From contig CAZAQY010000013.1 in assembly GCA_964486845.1 (NCBI GenBank), positions 3,525-67,524 on the forward strand: 64,000 nt of DNA, written 5' to 3'. Positions 42,502-49,620 of the stretch are shown one piece after another (position 1 is the first letter of the stretch; each line of letters opens with the position of its first letter). The stretch comes from Anammoximicrobium sp964486845 (GTDB taxonomy: Bacteria; Planctomycetota; Planctomycetia; Pirellulales; Pirellulaceae). The notes under the pieces are model-generated. The model ran no database searches and was not told where the DNA came from. It worked only from the letters and a program-made list of their open reading frames with translations. The position numbers were made by a program, and so were the translations under genes.

Positions 42502-42696
42502 TCAGTCTTCGATCTGAAACTCCGTCGGATTAACAAACACCACAACGTCGTGGCTGCGGGTCGATCGCAGCTCGGCATTCAAGCCTGGGGCTCCGGGATT
42601 GACAACCGTGTACTCTTGCCCCAGAAAGACCACCGTTTCGCCCTTCCGCAACGGCCAGGCGTTCCCGCGTTTCCGGTTCGTCTGATTGGTCTTCAT
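42502..42696 (-). CDS. Small SH3-like protein
   Basis: 64 residues. RKGETVVFLGQEYTVVNPGAPGLNAELRSTRSHDVVVFVNPTEFQIED looks like a small beta-barrel. GGGAGA precedes the ATG at 42696. A repeated promoter-like element lies 47 bases upstream, so this should be the first gene of the 41,869-42,696 group. Confidence 0.6.
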   Translation of the reverse strand: MKTNQTNRKRGNAWPLRKGETVVFLGQEYTVVNPGAPGLNAELRSTRSHDVVVFVNPTEFQIED

Positions 42697-42742
42697 CGCA
42701 TGTCTCCCGTGGTTGGTGGTTCGTGTTTCGTACCTGACATAA

Positions 42743-42776
42743 ATGAGCCATGCGGGCGGAAGAACATCAAGCGGAA
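42743..42776 (-). promoter_or_regulatory. Promoter-like paired element, copy 1
   Basis: Read on the minus strand: TTCCGCTTGA-N14-CATGGCTCAT, 47 bases before the ATG at 42696. The same two 10-mers with the same 14-base gap occur before the gene at 46423. The TTGA part could be a -35 box. Confidence 0.6.
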
Positions 42777-42924
42777 CCGGGGAAAAAGCTGCTCGAATTC
42801 CGTATGTTTCCGGATGCCGCCTGGTCGCCACGTTTTGCGTGTGTCGCGTCCGGCGAGCGATTGGGATCGGTGGCCTACTGGCGGCACGCCGCCCCGCGTC
42901 GCGCCCCGTGGGCGAGGCGTCGGG

Positions 42925-43611
42925 CTACCTCGCCACCATCTGGCTGATCGGCCCTGCGGCCAGTTGCAGGTCACGTCCGTCGAAGGTCAGCACCCCGGCG
43001 TAGCGGTCGGGCAGAGACTTGACGCTGCCCGGCAGGTCATCGGGCAGGCTGCCGAAATAGAAACCACGATTGGCCTCGCCGAAGTGCAGCGGCCTCGTGT
43101 CCCGCACGATAAGCAGCCGAGCTGGGTTTCGCCAGACGCCGAGCACCGCCAGGTTGCCGTTGGCCGCCGAGGCGGTCAGCGCGGCCCGGCGTACCAGGCG
43201 GCCGGAGAAGCGGGCCATCAAGAGGCCGAGCACCTCGCTGTCGCATTCGGTCTGCGGACGCAGGCGGTACTGCCGGGCGAGGCTGGCGTGGTTGAAGACC
43301 ACCCCGTTGTGGACCAGCCACCCGCGTCCGGCCGGGTGCGGATGGTTGTTGCGGTTATCTTCGGGGCGTCCATGGGTCGCCCAGCGGCAGTGGCCGACCA
43401 CCACGGTCGCGTGGCGGCACCGCTCCAGGTCGTCGAGGTCGGCCGTGGCCGGCCCTGGCCGTTTGAACGTCTCGATGGTCCCGTCCGCGTCGATCCAAGC
43501 CAGCCCGAACGCGTGGTCACCCCGGCGCTGGGTGACCGTCGCGATACGGCGTAGCAGAGACAGGTCCGGCCCGCGTCCGTCCTTCGTCATGAACCCAAAG
43601 ATTCCGCACAT
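42925..43611 (-). CDS. Class II glutamine amidotransferase
   Basis: 228 residues, starting MCGIFGF: after Met removal Cys2 is the N-terminal nucleophile. The other family marks are RRGDHAFGLAWID, GHCRWATHGRPEDNRNNHP and LVHNGVVFNHASL. Such domains release ammonia from glutamine for a partner. None of the usual fused synthase domains is here, but the next gene upstream is an amidoligase. This pairing is known from comparative genomics of amidoligases in phages and bacteria. The ATG at 43611 is followed directly by the conserved CGI. Confidence 0.9.
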   Translation of the reverse strand: MCGIFGFMTKDGRGPDLSLLRRIATVTQRRGDHAFGLAWIDADGTIETFKRPGPATADLDDLERCRHATVVVGHCRWATHGRPEDNRNNHPHPAGRGWLVHNGVVFNHASLARQYRLRPQTECDSEVLGLLMARFSGRLVRRAALTASAANGNLAVLGVWRNPARLLIVRDTRPLHFGEANRGFYFGSLPDDLPGSVKSLPDRYAGVLTFDGRDLQLAAGPISQMVAR

Positions 43612-43657
43612 GGTTGTTACTCCGATCTTGGTAGTGGTGGTGATTGCATCCGTCGTC

Positions 43658-43680
43658 GCCCGGGGCGGTTGGCCCCGGGC
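43658..43680. other. Hairpin between amidoligase and amidotransferase genes
   Basis: Perfect 9-bp arms (GCCCGGGGC / GCCCCGGGC) with a 5-base loop and no T tract. It may slow transcription or set an RNA processing point between the two genes. Confidence 0.6.
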
Positions 43681-43696
43681 GGGCTCGTGTGGCGGT

Positions 43697-44545
43697 CTAC
43701 GCCATCGCGTCGTACTTCTTGGCCAGGCGGCGGAACTCGGCCTTGACCTCGTCCTGGGGAATCAGGTCCGAAATCCATCCGTACTGGCGGCCTTGGATTC
43801 GGGCGTAGCCGGCGCCCCAGGCCAGGTATCCGATCAGGCGTTCGGTTTCGCTTTGGCCGGGGCCGGCCTTCTTCCAGCCCCCGCTGGCCGGGGCCGGCGT
43901 CCATTTCGGCAGGCGCTTTCCGACCAAGGCCCGTTCGACCAGGCCCAGGCAGACCTGGACCCATCCGATGATCTTGGTCGCGTTGAGGGAGCCGGAGAAA
44001 ACCCGGAACTCGACGGTGTCTTTCGTTCCGTTGGCGAGGTTGGTCAGGTTGAGGGCGTGGTAGCGGTTGCGGTCCAGGTGGGCCTTGGCGTCTTTCCCGT
44101 TCCCGTACTTCCGCACCCCGCCGCAGTACCGGCCGCGTTCCCGGTTCTTGGTTCCCGTGATCGCGTACAGGCCCGCTTCGCAGTAGCTGGCGATCGTGAC
44201 CAGGCGGGCCAGGGCGGCGGCGTCCCATTCGCGTTTCCAACCGACGTGTACGTGGACCCCGGTCGAGGCGTTGACCCGGTGGCCTTTGGCTTCGAGCGTT
44301 CGAACCACCTCGGCGACCTGGGCCAGGCCTTCGGCGCCCCGCAGGACCGGGCTTACGATCTCGCATTTGTGGCCCCCGTTGCTGTTGTCGATCGAGCCAT
44401 CGGCCTCGGCCTTCCAGCCCGCGGGGAGGTACGGGACCTGAATCCCGCGGCGGTACGGGCCAATCCGCAATCCGTCGTTCTGGACCGCGCTGTCGGGGGC
44501 GGTGGTTTCGATCTCAATCCCGAAGGTCATCTCGTTGGCGTTCAT
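43697..44545 (-). CDS. Amidoligase (Amidoligase_2 type)
   Basis: 282 residues. It begins NEMTFGIEIET, the typical opening of the carboxylate-amine ligase fold related to glutamine synthetase. Later marks are STGVHVHVGWKREW, NRYHALNLTNL and TVEFRVFSGSLNATKI. These enzymes join amino groups to carboxylates with ATP, probably modifying peptides, proteins or lipids; the substrate is unknown. Upstream AAAGGA and a degenerate form of the paired promoter element (44597-44629) precede the ATG at 44545. The amidotransferase lies downstream of it, separated by the hairpin. Confidence 0.85.
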   Translation of the reverse strand: MNANEMTFGIEIETTAPDSAVQNDGLRIGPYRRGIQVPYLPAGWKAEADGSIDNSNGGHKCEIVSPVLRGAEGLAQVAEVVRTLEAKGHRVNASTGVHVHVGWKREWDAAALARLVTIASYCEAGLYAITGTKNRERGRYCGGVRKYGNGKDAKAHLDRNRYHALNLTNLANGTKDTVEFRVFSGSLNATKIIGWVQVCLGLVERALVGKRLPKWTPAPASGGWKKAGPGQSETERLIGYLAWGAGYARIQGRQYGWISDLIPQDEVKAEFRRLAKKYDAMA

Positions 44546-44836
44546 GGTTCGTGTCCTTTGTTGGGTGGTTATCAATCCCCTCGTAACAGTGGACACATTC
44601 GCTCGTTTCCAGAACTTAATCAAGCGAATTCCAGACGCCCGAAGTGCAAACACGGGCTAGAGTTGGGGCTCGAAATGACTTTCCACAGCCGGCCTGGCTG
44701 TGGACTTCCGGGGATTTCCCGAAACCCACCTAGCAAGGTGGGCGAAACGGGCGGGACATGCGTTGCGGAAAGCCGGGGCGGGACGCTCGCCGACCTCGGG
44801 AATCGCGGGGATGACACGGCCGGAGAGGCCGGCCGG
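44546..44836. other. Intergenic with inverted repeat
   Basis: No gene. CCCACCT-AGCA-AGGTGGG (44725-44742) is a perfect 7-bp hairpin. A degenerate promoter-like pair (ATTCGCTCGT-N13-TCAAGCGAAT, 44597-44629) lies just before the amidoligase gene. Confidence 0.5.
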
Positions 44837-44864
44837 AAGAAGAAAACGCCCCGTGGTCGGGGCG
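44837..44864 (-). terminator. Intrinsic terminator of the 44,894-46,423 group
   Basis: On the minus strand CGCCCC-GACCAC-GGGGCG is followed by TTTTCTTCTT. It lies 30 bases past the stop at 44894. Confidence 0.75.
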
Positions 44865-44893
44865 TAGCCGCGTCATGGCTTGGGGCGGCGAGG

Positions 44894-45109
44894 TCAGGCC
44901 CGCGGCCGGACCTCGAAATCACAGACCCACAACTGACCATCCGCGTTGCGGTGGTCGTCGGCGTGGTCGCCCGCGACGTCGTCGAGCTGGTACAGCCAGC
45001 CGTCGTCGTACTCGGCGGCGATGATCGTTGCCCGGCCAACCGCCAGGCCCTGGCCGATATCGAACTCGACCAGCGTGCCCGGCGGCAATGGGGACTTCAT
45101 TTCGGTCAT
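44894..45109 (-). CDS. Small beta-barrel-like protein
   Basis: 71 residues: LPPGTLVEFDIGQGLAVGRATIIAAEYDDGWLYQLDDVAGD... resembles a small SH3/KOW-like barrel. It is the last gene of the group, just before the terminator. Function unknown. Confidence 0.6.
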   Translation of the reverse strand: MTEMKSPLPPGTLVEFDIGQGLAVGRATIIAAEYDDGWLYQLDDVAGDHADDHRNADGQLWVCDFEVRPRA

Positions 45110-45127
45110 GGCGTGCGACTCCCGTGG

Positions 45128-45691
45128 TCAGGCGTTCTGGATGGCGAACTTCCCGCGTTCGGTCTTGCGGAACCGGGCGTCGGCGCCCTTCACCGAGATC
45201 TCGCGAATGATGGCGCTGTACAGGGTGGCGTGGGGCGTTTTGCCGCCGGGACTGGTCCAGTAGCCCTTGGTCGTGATCGCCTCGATCATCTGCTTGGCGT
45301 TCAGGGGTTCGCCGGCCTCGGTCAGCACGCGGGCGGCTGCGTCGATGCAGCTCATCTTCTTCCCGTTGCCCTCGGCCGGGGTGGCGTCGGCCTGCTTGGC
45401 CTTGCGGCCCTTCTTCGCCTTCGGCGGCGTCGCAGACGTCACCTGGGCCTCCTGCACCGGGGCTGCCGGGGTCGTGGCCTCCGGTTCGTCCGGCGTGGCC
45501 AGTTGCCCGGTCGGCCCGCTGATCTTCTCCCGCAGACGCTGGACCGTCTTGATGCGGACCTTCTTGTTGGTCGCCAAGTTCGTGGCATCCCAACCGCCGC
45601 TACGGTTCTCGGCGTCGATCCGGACGTGGACCACGCGGTCGTTCACCTTGGCGCTGTAGACGCCACCGATCTGCACTTCGTTCTTCTTCAT
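45128..45691 (-). CDS. HARE-HTH winged-helix protein
   Basis: 187 residues. N-terminal beta domain (about 1-55), an Ala/Pro/Lys-rich linker (about 65-110), and a C-terminal HARE-HTH winged helix (MSCIDAAARVLTEAGEPLNAKQMIEAITTKGYW...TLYSAIIREISVKG...FRKTERGKFAI). HARE-HTH domains were predicted by comparative genomics to recognise modified or flipped DNA bases and are fused to restriction and DNA-repair enzymes. Here it is alone, beside three phage methyltransferases. GAGGAG lies nine bases before the ATG. Confidence 0.8.
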   Translation of the reverse strand: MKKNEVQIGGVYSAKVNDRVVHVRIDAENRSGGWDATNLATNKKVRIKTVQRLREKISGPTGQLATPDEPEATTPAAPVQEAQVTSATPPKAKKGRKAKQADATPAEGNGKKMSCIDAAARVLTEAGEPLNAKQMIEAITTKGYWTSPGGKTPHATLYSAIIREISVKGADARFRKTERGKFAIQNA

Positions 45692-45733
45692 CGCATTGCT
45701 CCTCGAAAAGGAAACAGGGGAAACAAACACAAG

Positions 45734-46147
45734 TCACTTCGCGCTGGCCCGGCCCGCGTCGTAGGCCGCCCGCAGGGCGTCTCTGATCTGCCAAACGGCC
45801 AGGTCGTGAAAATCCAAAGAGTCGCTCTTGCGGGTTGCCAGCGTTTCCAGCCGCAGGTGTTCGCGGGCGATTTGGTCCAGTCGGGCGTCCACGTCGGCGG
45901 GGGCCTCGATCAGGCCGGCCAGCGCGTTACGGGCGTTCGTCGCGTTCAGATTGACCCCGAGGCGGTTGGCCCGCTCGAGGACGGCCGGGCTGGGCGTGGC
46001 CCGTTTGCGTCCGGTTTTCGTGATCGCCCGCGACCATCCGCAGGCCTCGCACCACTGGTACTTGATCCCAGGCATCCCGCCGATCTCGCGGCCGTCGCGT
46101 TCCAAGAGGTTTCGGTTGTTGCATCCCTGGCATCTGGTGGCTCGCAT
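45734..46147 (-). CDS. Zinc-ribbon protein
   Basis: 137 residues. A four-cysteine ribbon (CQGCNNRNLL..., WCEACGWSR) is followed by a basic helix and a long helical region (LDQIAREHLRLETLATRKSDSLDFHDLAVWQIRDALRAAYDAGR). It may be a DNA-binding or adaptor protein. GAGGAG is present before the ATG at 46147. Confidence 0.65.
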   Translation of the reverse strand: MRATRCQGCNNRNLLERDGREIGGMPGIKYQWCEACGWSRAITKTGRKRATPSPAVLERANRLGVNLNATNARNALAGLIEAPADVDARLDQIAREHLRLETLATRKSDSLDFHDLAVWQIRDALRAAYDAGRASAK

Positions 46148-46177
46148 GGTCGTGCTCCTCGTTGCGAAAAGTGGTGG

Positions 46178-46423
46178 TTACCAAACCCGGCCGTCGAAGC
46201 TCGTCGTCCCGTTGTTGAAGGCTTCGAGCAGGCGGTTGGCCTCGTCGTAGGTCAGCCCGTCGATCATTCCGGCCGTATTGTGGAAGTTGAACCCGTTGGT
46301 GATCTCGTAGATCGTGACCGGGTAGGTTTTCCGTCCGCGTTGGGCGAAGGGGCGTCCGGCCATGTAGCGCTGTCCGCGGGTCAGGGTGATCTTGCGTCCG
46401 GCGATCGTTTTCGTGGTCTTCAT
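46178..46423 (-). CDS. Small accessory protein
   Basis: 81 residues, alpha/beta, unrecognised (MKTTKTIAGRKITLTRGQRYMAGRPFAQRGRKTYPVTIYEITNGFNF...). The ATG at 46423 lies behind CGGAGC, downstream of the second promoter-like paired element, so it should be the first gene of its group. Confidence 0.6.
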   Translation of the reverse strand: MKTTKTIAGRKITLTRGQRYMAGRPFAQRGRKTYPVTIYEITNGFNFHNTAGMIDGLTYDEANRLLEAFNNGTTSFDGRVW

Positions 46424-46466
46424 CGTCGTGCTCCGTTGGGTTCGATGTTCGTTTGTACATTTACAC

Positions 46467-46500
46467 ATGAGCCATGTTTTCCGCCGCAGCTCAAGCGGAA
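46467..46500 (-). promoter_or_regulatory. Promoter-like paired element, copy 2
   Basis: Minus strand: TTCCGCTTGA-N14-CATGGCTCAT, 44 bases before the ATG at 46423, identical in both 10-mers and in spacing to 42743-42776. The overlapping AGCGGAATTC / GGATTCCGCT segment (46494 on) makes an inverted repeat in the divergent region shared with the terminase operon. Confidence 0.6.
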
Positions 46501-46553
46501 TTCGAGCGGATTCCGCTGGAATTCTGCAGCTTTTCTCCGGGAGGTGGTGAATC

Positions 46554-46778
46554 ATGCCGGAACCTAACGCGGAAGGACGGCAAGGTCCCCAGTTAAGCCC
46601 CCACGCCTTACGGCTGGCGGACCTAGCCCGAATCTTGTCGGCCCTCGGGACACGTCCGGTCACGGTCGACATGTTGCAGGCGGACATCGAGGCCGGCGCC
46701 CCGACCAACGCCGACGGAACGATGAACCTTGTGAACTACGCCGCGTGGCTAGTGGGAGCGATGGGCAATGGCGGTTGA
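46554..46778 (+). CDS. Small terminase-like protein (HTH), candidate TerS
   Basis: 74 residues. The core (LRLADLARILSALGTRPVTVDMLQADIEAGAPTNADGTMNLVNYAAWLV) matches the N-terminal domain of the next gene by eye: (P)SELCRLLNS...GEVISERQLYRH...DLFRYVAWLV. It may be a minimal small terminase or a duplicated DNA-binding domain. GGGAGGTGG lies before the ATG. It overlaps the large terminase by 11 bases. Confidence 0.65.
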   Translation: MPEPNAEGRQGPQLSPHALRLADLARILSALGTRPVTVDMLQADIEAGAPTNADGTMNLVNYAAWLVGAMGNGG

Positions 46779-49032
46779 TCCGCGTAAGCTACGTCCGAGC
46801 GAGCTCTGCCGCCTGTTGAATTCGACCCCACGGGGCGAGGTCATCAGCGAACGGCAACTCTACCGCCACCGCCAGCGGGCCGGATTCCGCATCGGCGATG
46901 GCAAGCACGTGGACCTGTTCCGCTACGTGGCTTGGCTGGTCCAAGTGCGGCACGAGCCGCGACCGGAGCCGCCCGAAGATCCCTACGCTACCGTGAAGGA
47001 ACGGGCTCGGGCTCGCAGCGCGGCCCTGTCGCTGGCGGGCCGGGACATCGGCGAGTTGCCGGCCGTGGTCAACCTGGAGCGGAAGGCGGAGGCGGCCGGC
47101 AATTTCCGGTTCTTCTGCGAGTCCTATTTCCCGCTCACGTTCCACCTGGCCTGGTCGCCCGACCACATCAAGGTGATCAGCAAGATCGAGCAGGCCGTGC
47201 TGCAGGGAGGCCTGTTCGCGATGGCTATGCCCAGGGGAAGTGGTAAGTCGGTCCTCGCGGAAAGCGCCTGCATCTGGTCCGTGCTGTACGGGCACCGGGA
47301 CTTCGTCTGCCTGATCGGCTCGGATGAAGGTCATGCGATGGACATGCTCGAGTCGATCAAAACCGAGTTGGACGGCAACGACCTGCTCGTCGAAGACTTC
47401 CCGGAGGTGGTCTATCCGATCCAGTGCCTGGACGGGATCGCCAACCGGTGCAGCGGCCAACTCTACCAGGGCGAGCGGACGCACATCGGCTGGACGGCCA
47501 AGGAGATCGTGCTGCCGACCATGCCCGGCAGTCCGGCCAGCGGCGCGATCATCAAGGTGGCCGGCATCACCGGGCGGATCCGGGGGATGAAGTACAAGCG
47601 GGCCGACGGCCGAACGGTCCGTCCCTCGCTCGTCGTCTTGGACGATCCGCAGACGGACGAGTCGTCCCGATCGCTGTCGCAGTGCGCCACGCGGGAGAGC
47701 ATCCTTGCCGGCGCCGTCCTGGGCCTGGCGGGCCCAGGCCGGAAGATCGCCGGCGTCATGCCCTGCACCGTGATCCGACCCGGCGATATGGCGGACAACA
47801 TCCTCGATCGCGACCAGCATCCCGAGTGGAACGGGGAACGCACGAAGATGGTGTACTCGTTCCCCGCGAACGAAAAGCTCTGGGCGAAGTACGCCGAGAT
47901 CCGAGCCGACGGCCTGCGGCGGGGCGCGGGGATCGCAGAGGCGACGGACTTCTATCGCCAGCACCAGGATGATATGGACGACGGCGCCGTGATTGCCTGG
48001 CCGCAACGCTACAACCACGACGAAGCCTCGGCCGTACAGCATGCCATGAACCTGAAGCTGCAGGACGAGGCGGCATTCTTCGCGGAATACCAGAACGAGC
48101 CCCTGGCGAAAGATGCGTCGACCGACGATGACCTCAAGGCCGAGCAGATCGCCGCCAAGGGCAACGGCCTCGAGCGCGGCGAGATCCCGATTTCCGCTAA
48201 CCACTTGACACTGTTTATCGACGTTCAGCAGAACGTGCTCTTCTTCGTGATGGCCGCCTGGGAAGAAGACTTCACCGGGTACGTGATCGATTACGGCACG
48301 TATCCCGATCAGCAACGGCAGTATTTCAGCCTTCGCGATGCCCAGCGCACGCTGGCCCAGGTCACCAGGACGGCCGGGCTGGAAGGCTCGATCTACGCCG
48401 GCCTGGAGAACCTGACCAACCTGTACCTGTCCCGCGCGTTCCGTCGCGACGACGGCGCGGAATTGAAGATCGACCGCTGCCTGGTCGACGCCAACTGGGG
48501 CACGTCGACCGACGTGGTCTACCAGTTCTGCCGCCAGTCGCCGCACGCCGCGCTTCTGATGCCCAGCCACGGCCGCTACGTCGGCGCTTCGAGCAATCCG
48601 TTTTCGGAGTACAAGCGAAAGCTGGGCGACCGCCTGGGGCACAACTGGCGGATGCCCAACGTGCGCGGGAAGCGGGCAGTCCGCTACGTCCTGTTCGATT
48701 CCAACTACTGGAAATCCTTCGTGTACGCCCGCCTGGCGACCGCGATGGGCGACGCCGGTTGCCTGTCCCTGTTTGGACGGGATGAACACCAGCATCGTCT
48801 GTTCGCCGAGCATTTGACGGCCGAGTACCGGATCCGAACCGAAGGCCGGGGCCGCACGGTGGACGAATGGAAGCTGCGTCCCGAGCGGAGCGACAACCAT
48901 TGGTTCGACGGCATCGTGGGCTGTGCCGTGGCCGCTTCGATCCAGGGCTCGACTTTGCTGGGAACCGACGTCCGGACGTCCAAGCCTAGACGCCGCCTAA
49001 AACTCTCCGACCTACAACGGGGCAATCGCTGA
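46768..49032 (+). CDS. terL: Terminase large subunit
   Basis: 754 residues. Residues 1-65 form an HTH-like domain shared with the preceding small protein. The packaging ATPase has Walker A (MPRGSGKS, 154-161) and Walker B (SLVVLDDPQ, 287-294). The nuclease domain has its first aspartate in LTLFIDVQQNVLFFV and a later one in RCLVDANWGTSTDV. It drives DNA into the prohead and cuts it. The fusion of a small DNA-binding domain to the ATPase is unusual. It starts the late block. Confidence 0.9.
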   Translation: MAVDPRKLRPSELCRLLNSTPRGEVISERQLYRHRQRAGFRIGDGKHVDLFRYVAWLVQVRHEPRPEPPEDPYATVKERARARSAALSLAGRDIGELPAVVNLERKAEAAGNFRFFCESYFPLTFHLAWSPDHIKVISKIEQAVLQGGLFAMAMPRGSGKSVLAESACIWSVLYGHRDFVCLIGSDEGHAMDMLESIKTELDGNDLLVEDFPEVVYPIQCLDGIANRCSGQLYQGERTHIGWTAKEIVLPTMPGSPASGAIIKVAGITGRIRGMKYKRADGRTVRPSLVVLDDPQTDESSRSLSQCATRESILAGAVLGLAGPGRKIAGVMPCTVIRPGDMADNILDRDQHPEWNGERTKMVYSFPANEKLWAKYAEIRADGLRRGAGIAEATDFYRQHQDDMDDGAVIAWPQRYNHDEASAVQHAMNLKLQDEAAFFAEYQNEPLAKDASTDDDLKAEQIAAKGNGLERGEIPISANHLTLFIDVQQNVLFFVMAAWEEDFTGYVIDYGTYPDQQRQYFSLRDAQRTLAQVTRTAGLEGSIYAGLENLTNLYLSRAFRRDDGAELKIDRCLVDANWGTSTDVVYQFCRQSPHAALLMPSHGRYVGASSNPFSEYKRKLGDRLGHNWRMPNVRGKRAVRYVLFDSNYWKSFVYARLATAMGDAGCLSLFGRDEHQHRLFAEHLTAEYRIRTEGRGRTVDEWKLRPERSDNHWFDGIVGCAVAASIQGSTLLGTDVRTSKPRRRLKLSDLQRGNR

Positions 49033-49247
49033 TGAATGGACCGTCCGGGACAATATCCAGCACGACTCGTGCTTCCGGCCTAGAGTGCCGCAAGTGCGGC
49101 TGCCGCCATTTTCGGGTTCTCTACACGCGTTCCCGACCGGGGAAACTCGTACGCCGCCGTGAATGCCGCCACTGCGGCACACGGATCACGACATGGGAAC
49201 AGGTGATCGGCACGGCTGCCGCGCCATCGGTCAGCCCGTTTCATTGA
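49032..49247 (+). CDS. Zinc-ribbon protein (Ogr/NrdR-like ribbon)
   Basis: 71 residues: LECRKCGCRHFRVLYTRSRPGKLVRRRECRHCGTRITTWEQVIG, four cysteines in the pattern of an Ogr- or NrdR-type ribbon. It may be a late transcription activator, as Ogr/Delta proteins are in other phages (inference). The start overlaps the terminase stop by one base. Confidence 0.7.
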   Translation: MNGPSGTISSTTRASGLECRKCGCRHFRVLYTRSRPGKLVRRRECRHCGTRITTWEQVIGTAAAPSVSPFH

Positions 49248-49346
49248 GGCGTCCAGACGTGGGGCGCGGCTCGCTACGGCGGGCAGGTTCTAGATGCGTA
49301 ACGATCTGCCGCATGTTTCCACAAAGCCGAGCAGATTCATCGCGAT

Positions 49347-49362
49347 GCGGAGTATTAGTACT
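49347..49362 (+). repeat. GCGGAGTATTAGTACT motif, site 3
   Basis: The 16 bases are identical to site 1, and GATGCGGAGTATTAGT (49344-49359) is identical to site 2. It lies 60-75 bases before the small head gene and reads in its direction. Confidence 0.6.
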
Positions 49363-49421
49363 AGTAGACGCCGCGTGTGAGCGGCATTTGCACTTCGACA
49401 TCGCTGTCCTGGATTCCGCCG

Positions 49422-49619
49422 GTGGCTGACACACTCGAAGACAAGATTCGCGAAAACGCTTCTGGTCCGGCCAAGGCATCGGGGGACGCGGGTTCCGTGG
49501 AGCAACACAAGCTCAGCGAACAGATCGAGGCAGATCGTTTCCTGGCCTCCAAGCAGGCGGCCAAGACGAAGAACCGCGGGCTGCGGTTCAACAAGCTCGT
49601 CCCGCCCGGAGCCGACTGA
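49422..49619 (+). CDS. Small head-assembly protein
   Basis: 65 residues (VADTLEDKIRENASGPAKASGDAGSVEQHKLSEQIEADRFLASKQA...), helical, ending basic. Small proteins of this form occur between terminase and portal in lambda-like phages; the role is not known. The GTG at 49422 is preferred over 49377 because conservation seems to begin here. The stop is one base before the portal start. Confidence 0.6.
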   Translation: MADTLEDKIRENASGPAKASGDAGSVEQHKLSEQIEADRFLASKQAAKTKNRGLRFNKLVPPGAD

Positions 49620-49620
49620 C

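Noticed and set aside
43070..46567. Very long plus-strand open frame (1,165 codons) across the accessory block
   Set aside because: It is antisense to at least seven genes that have ribosome sites and recognisable families (amidotransferase, amidoligase, HARE-HTH); open by GC bias only.
46789..48900. Long minus-strand frame opposite terminase
   Set aside because: Antisense to the packaging ATPase, which shows Walker motifs in order; no independent support.
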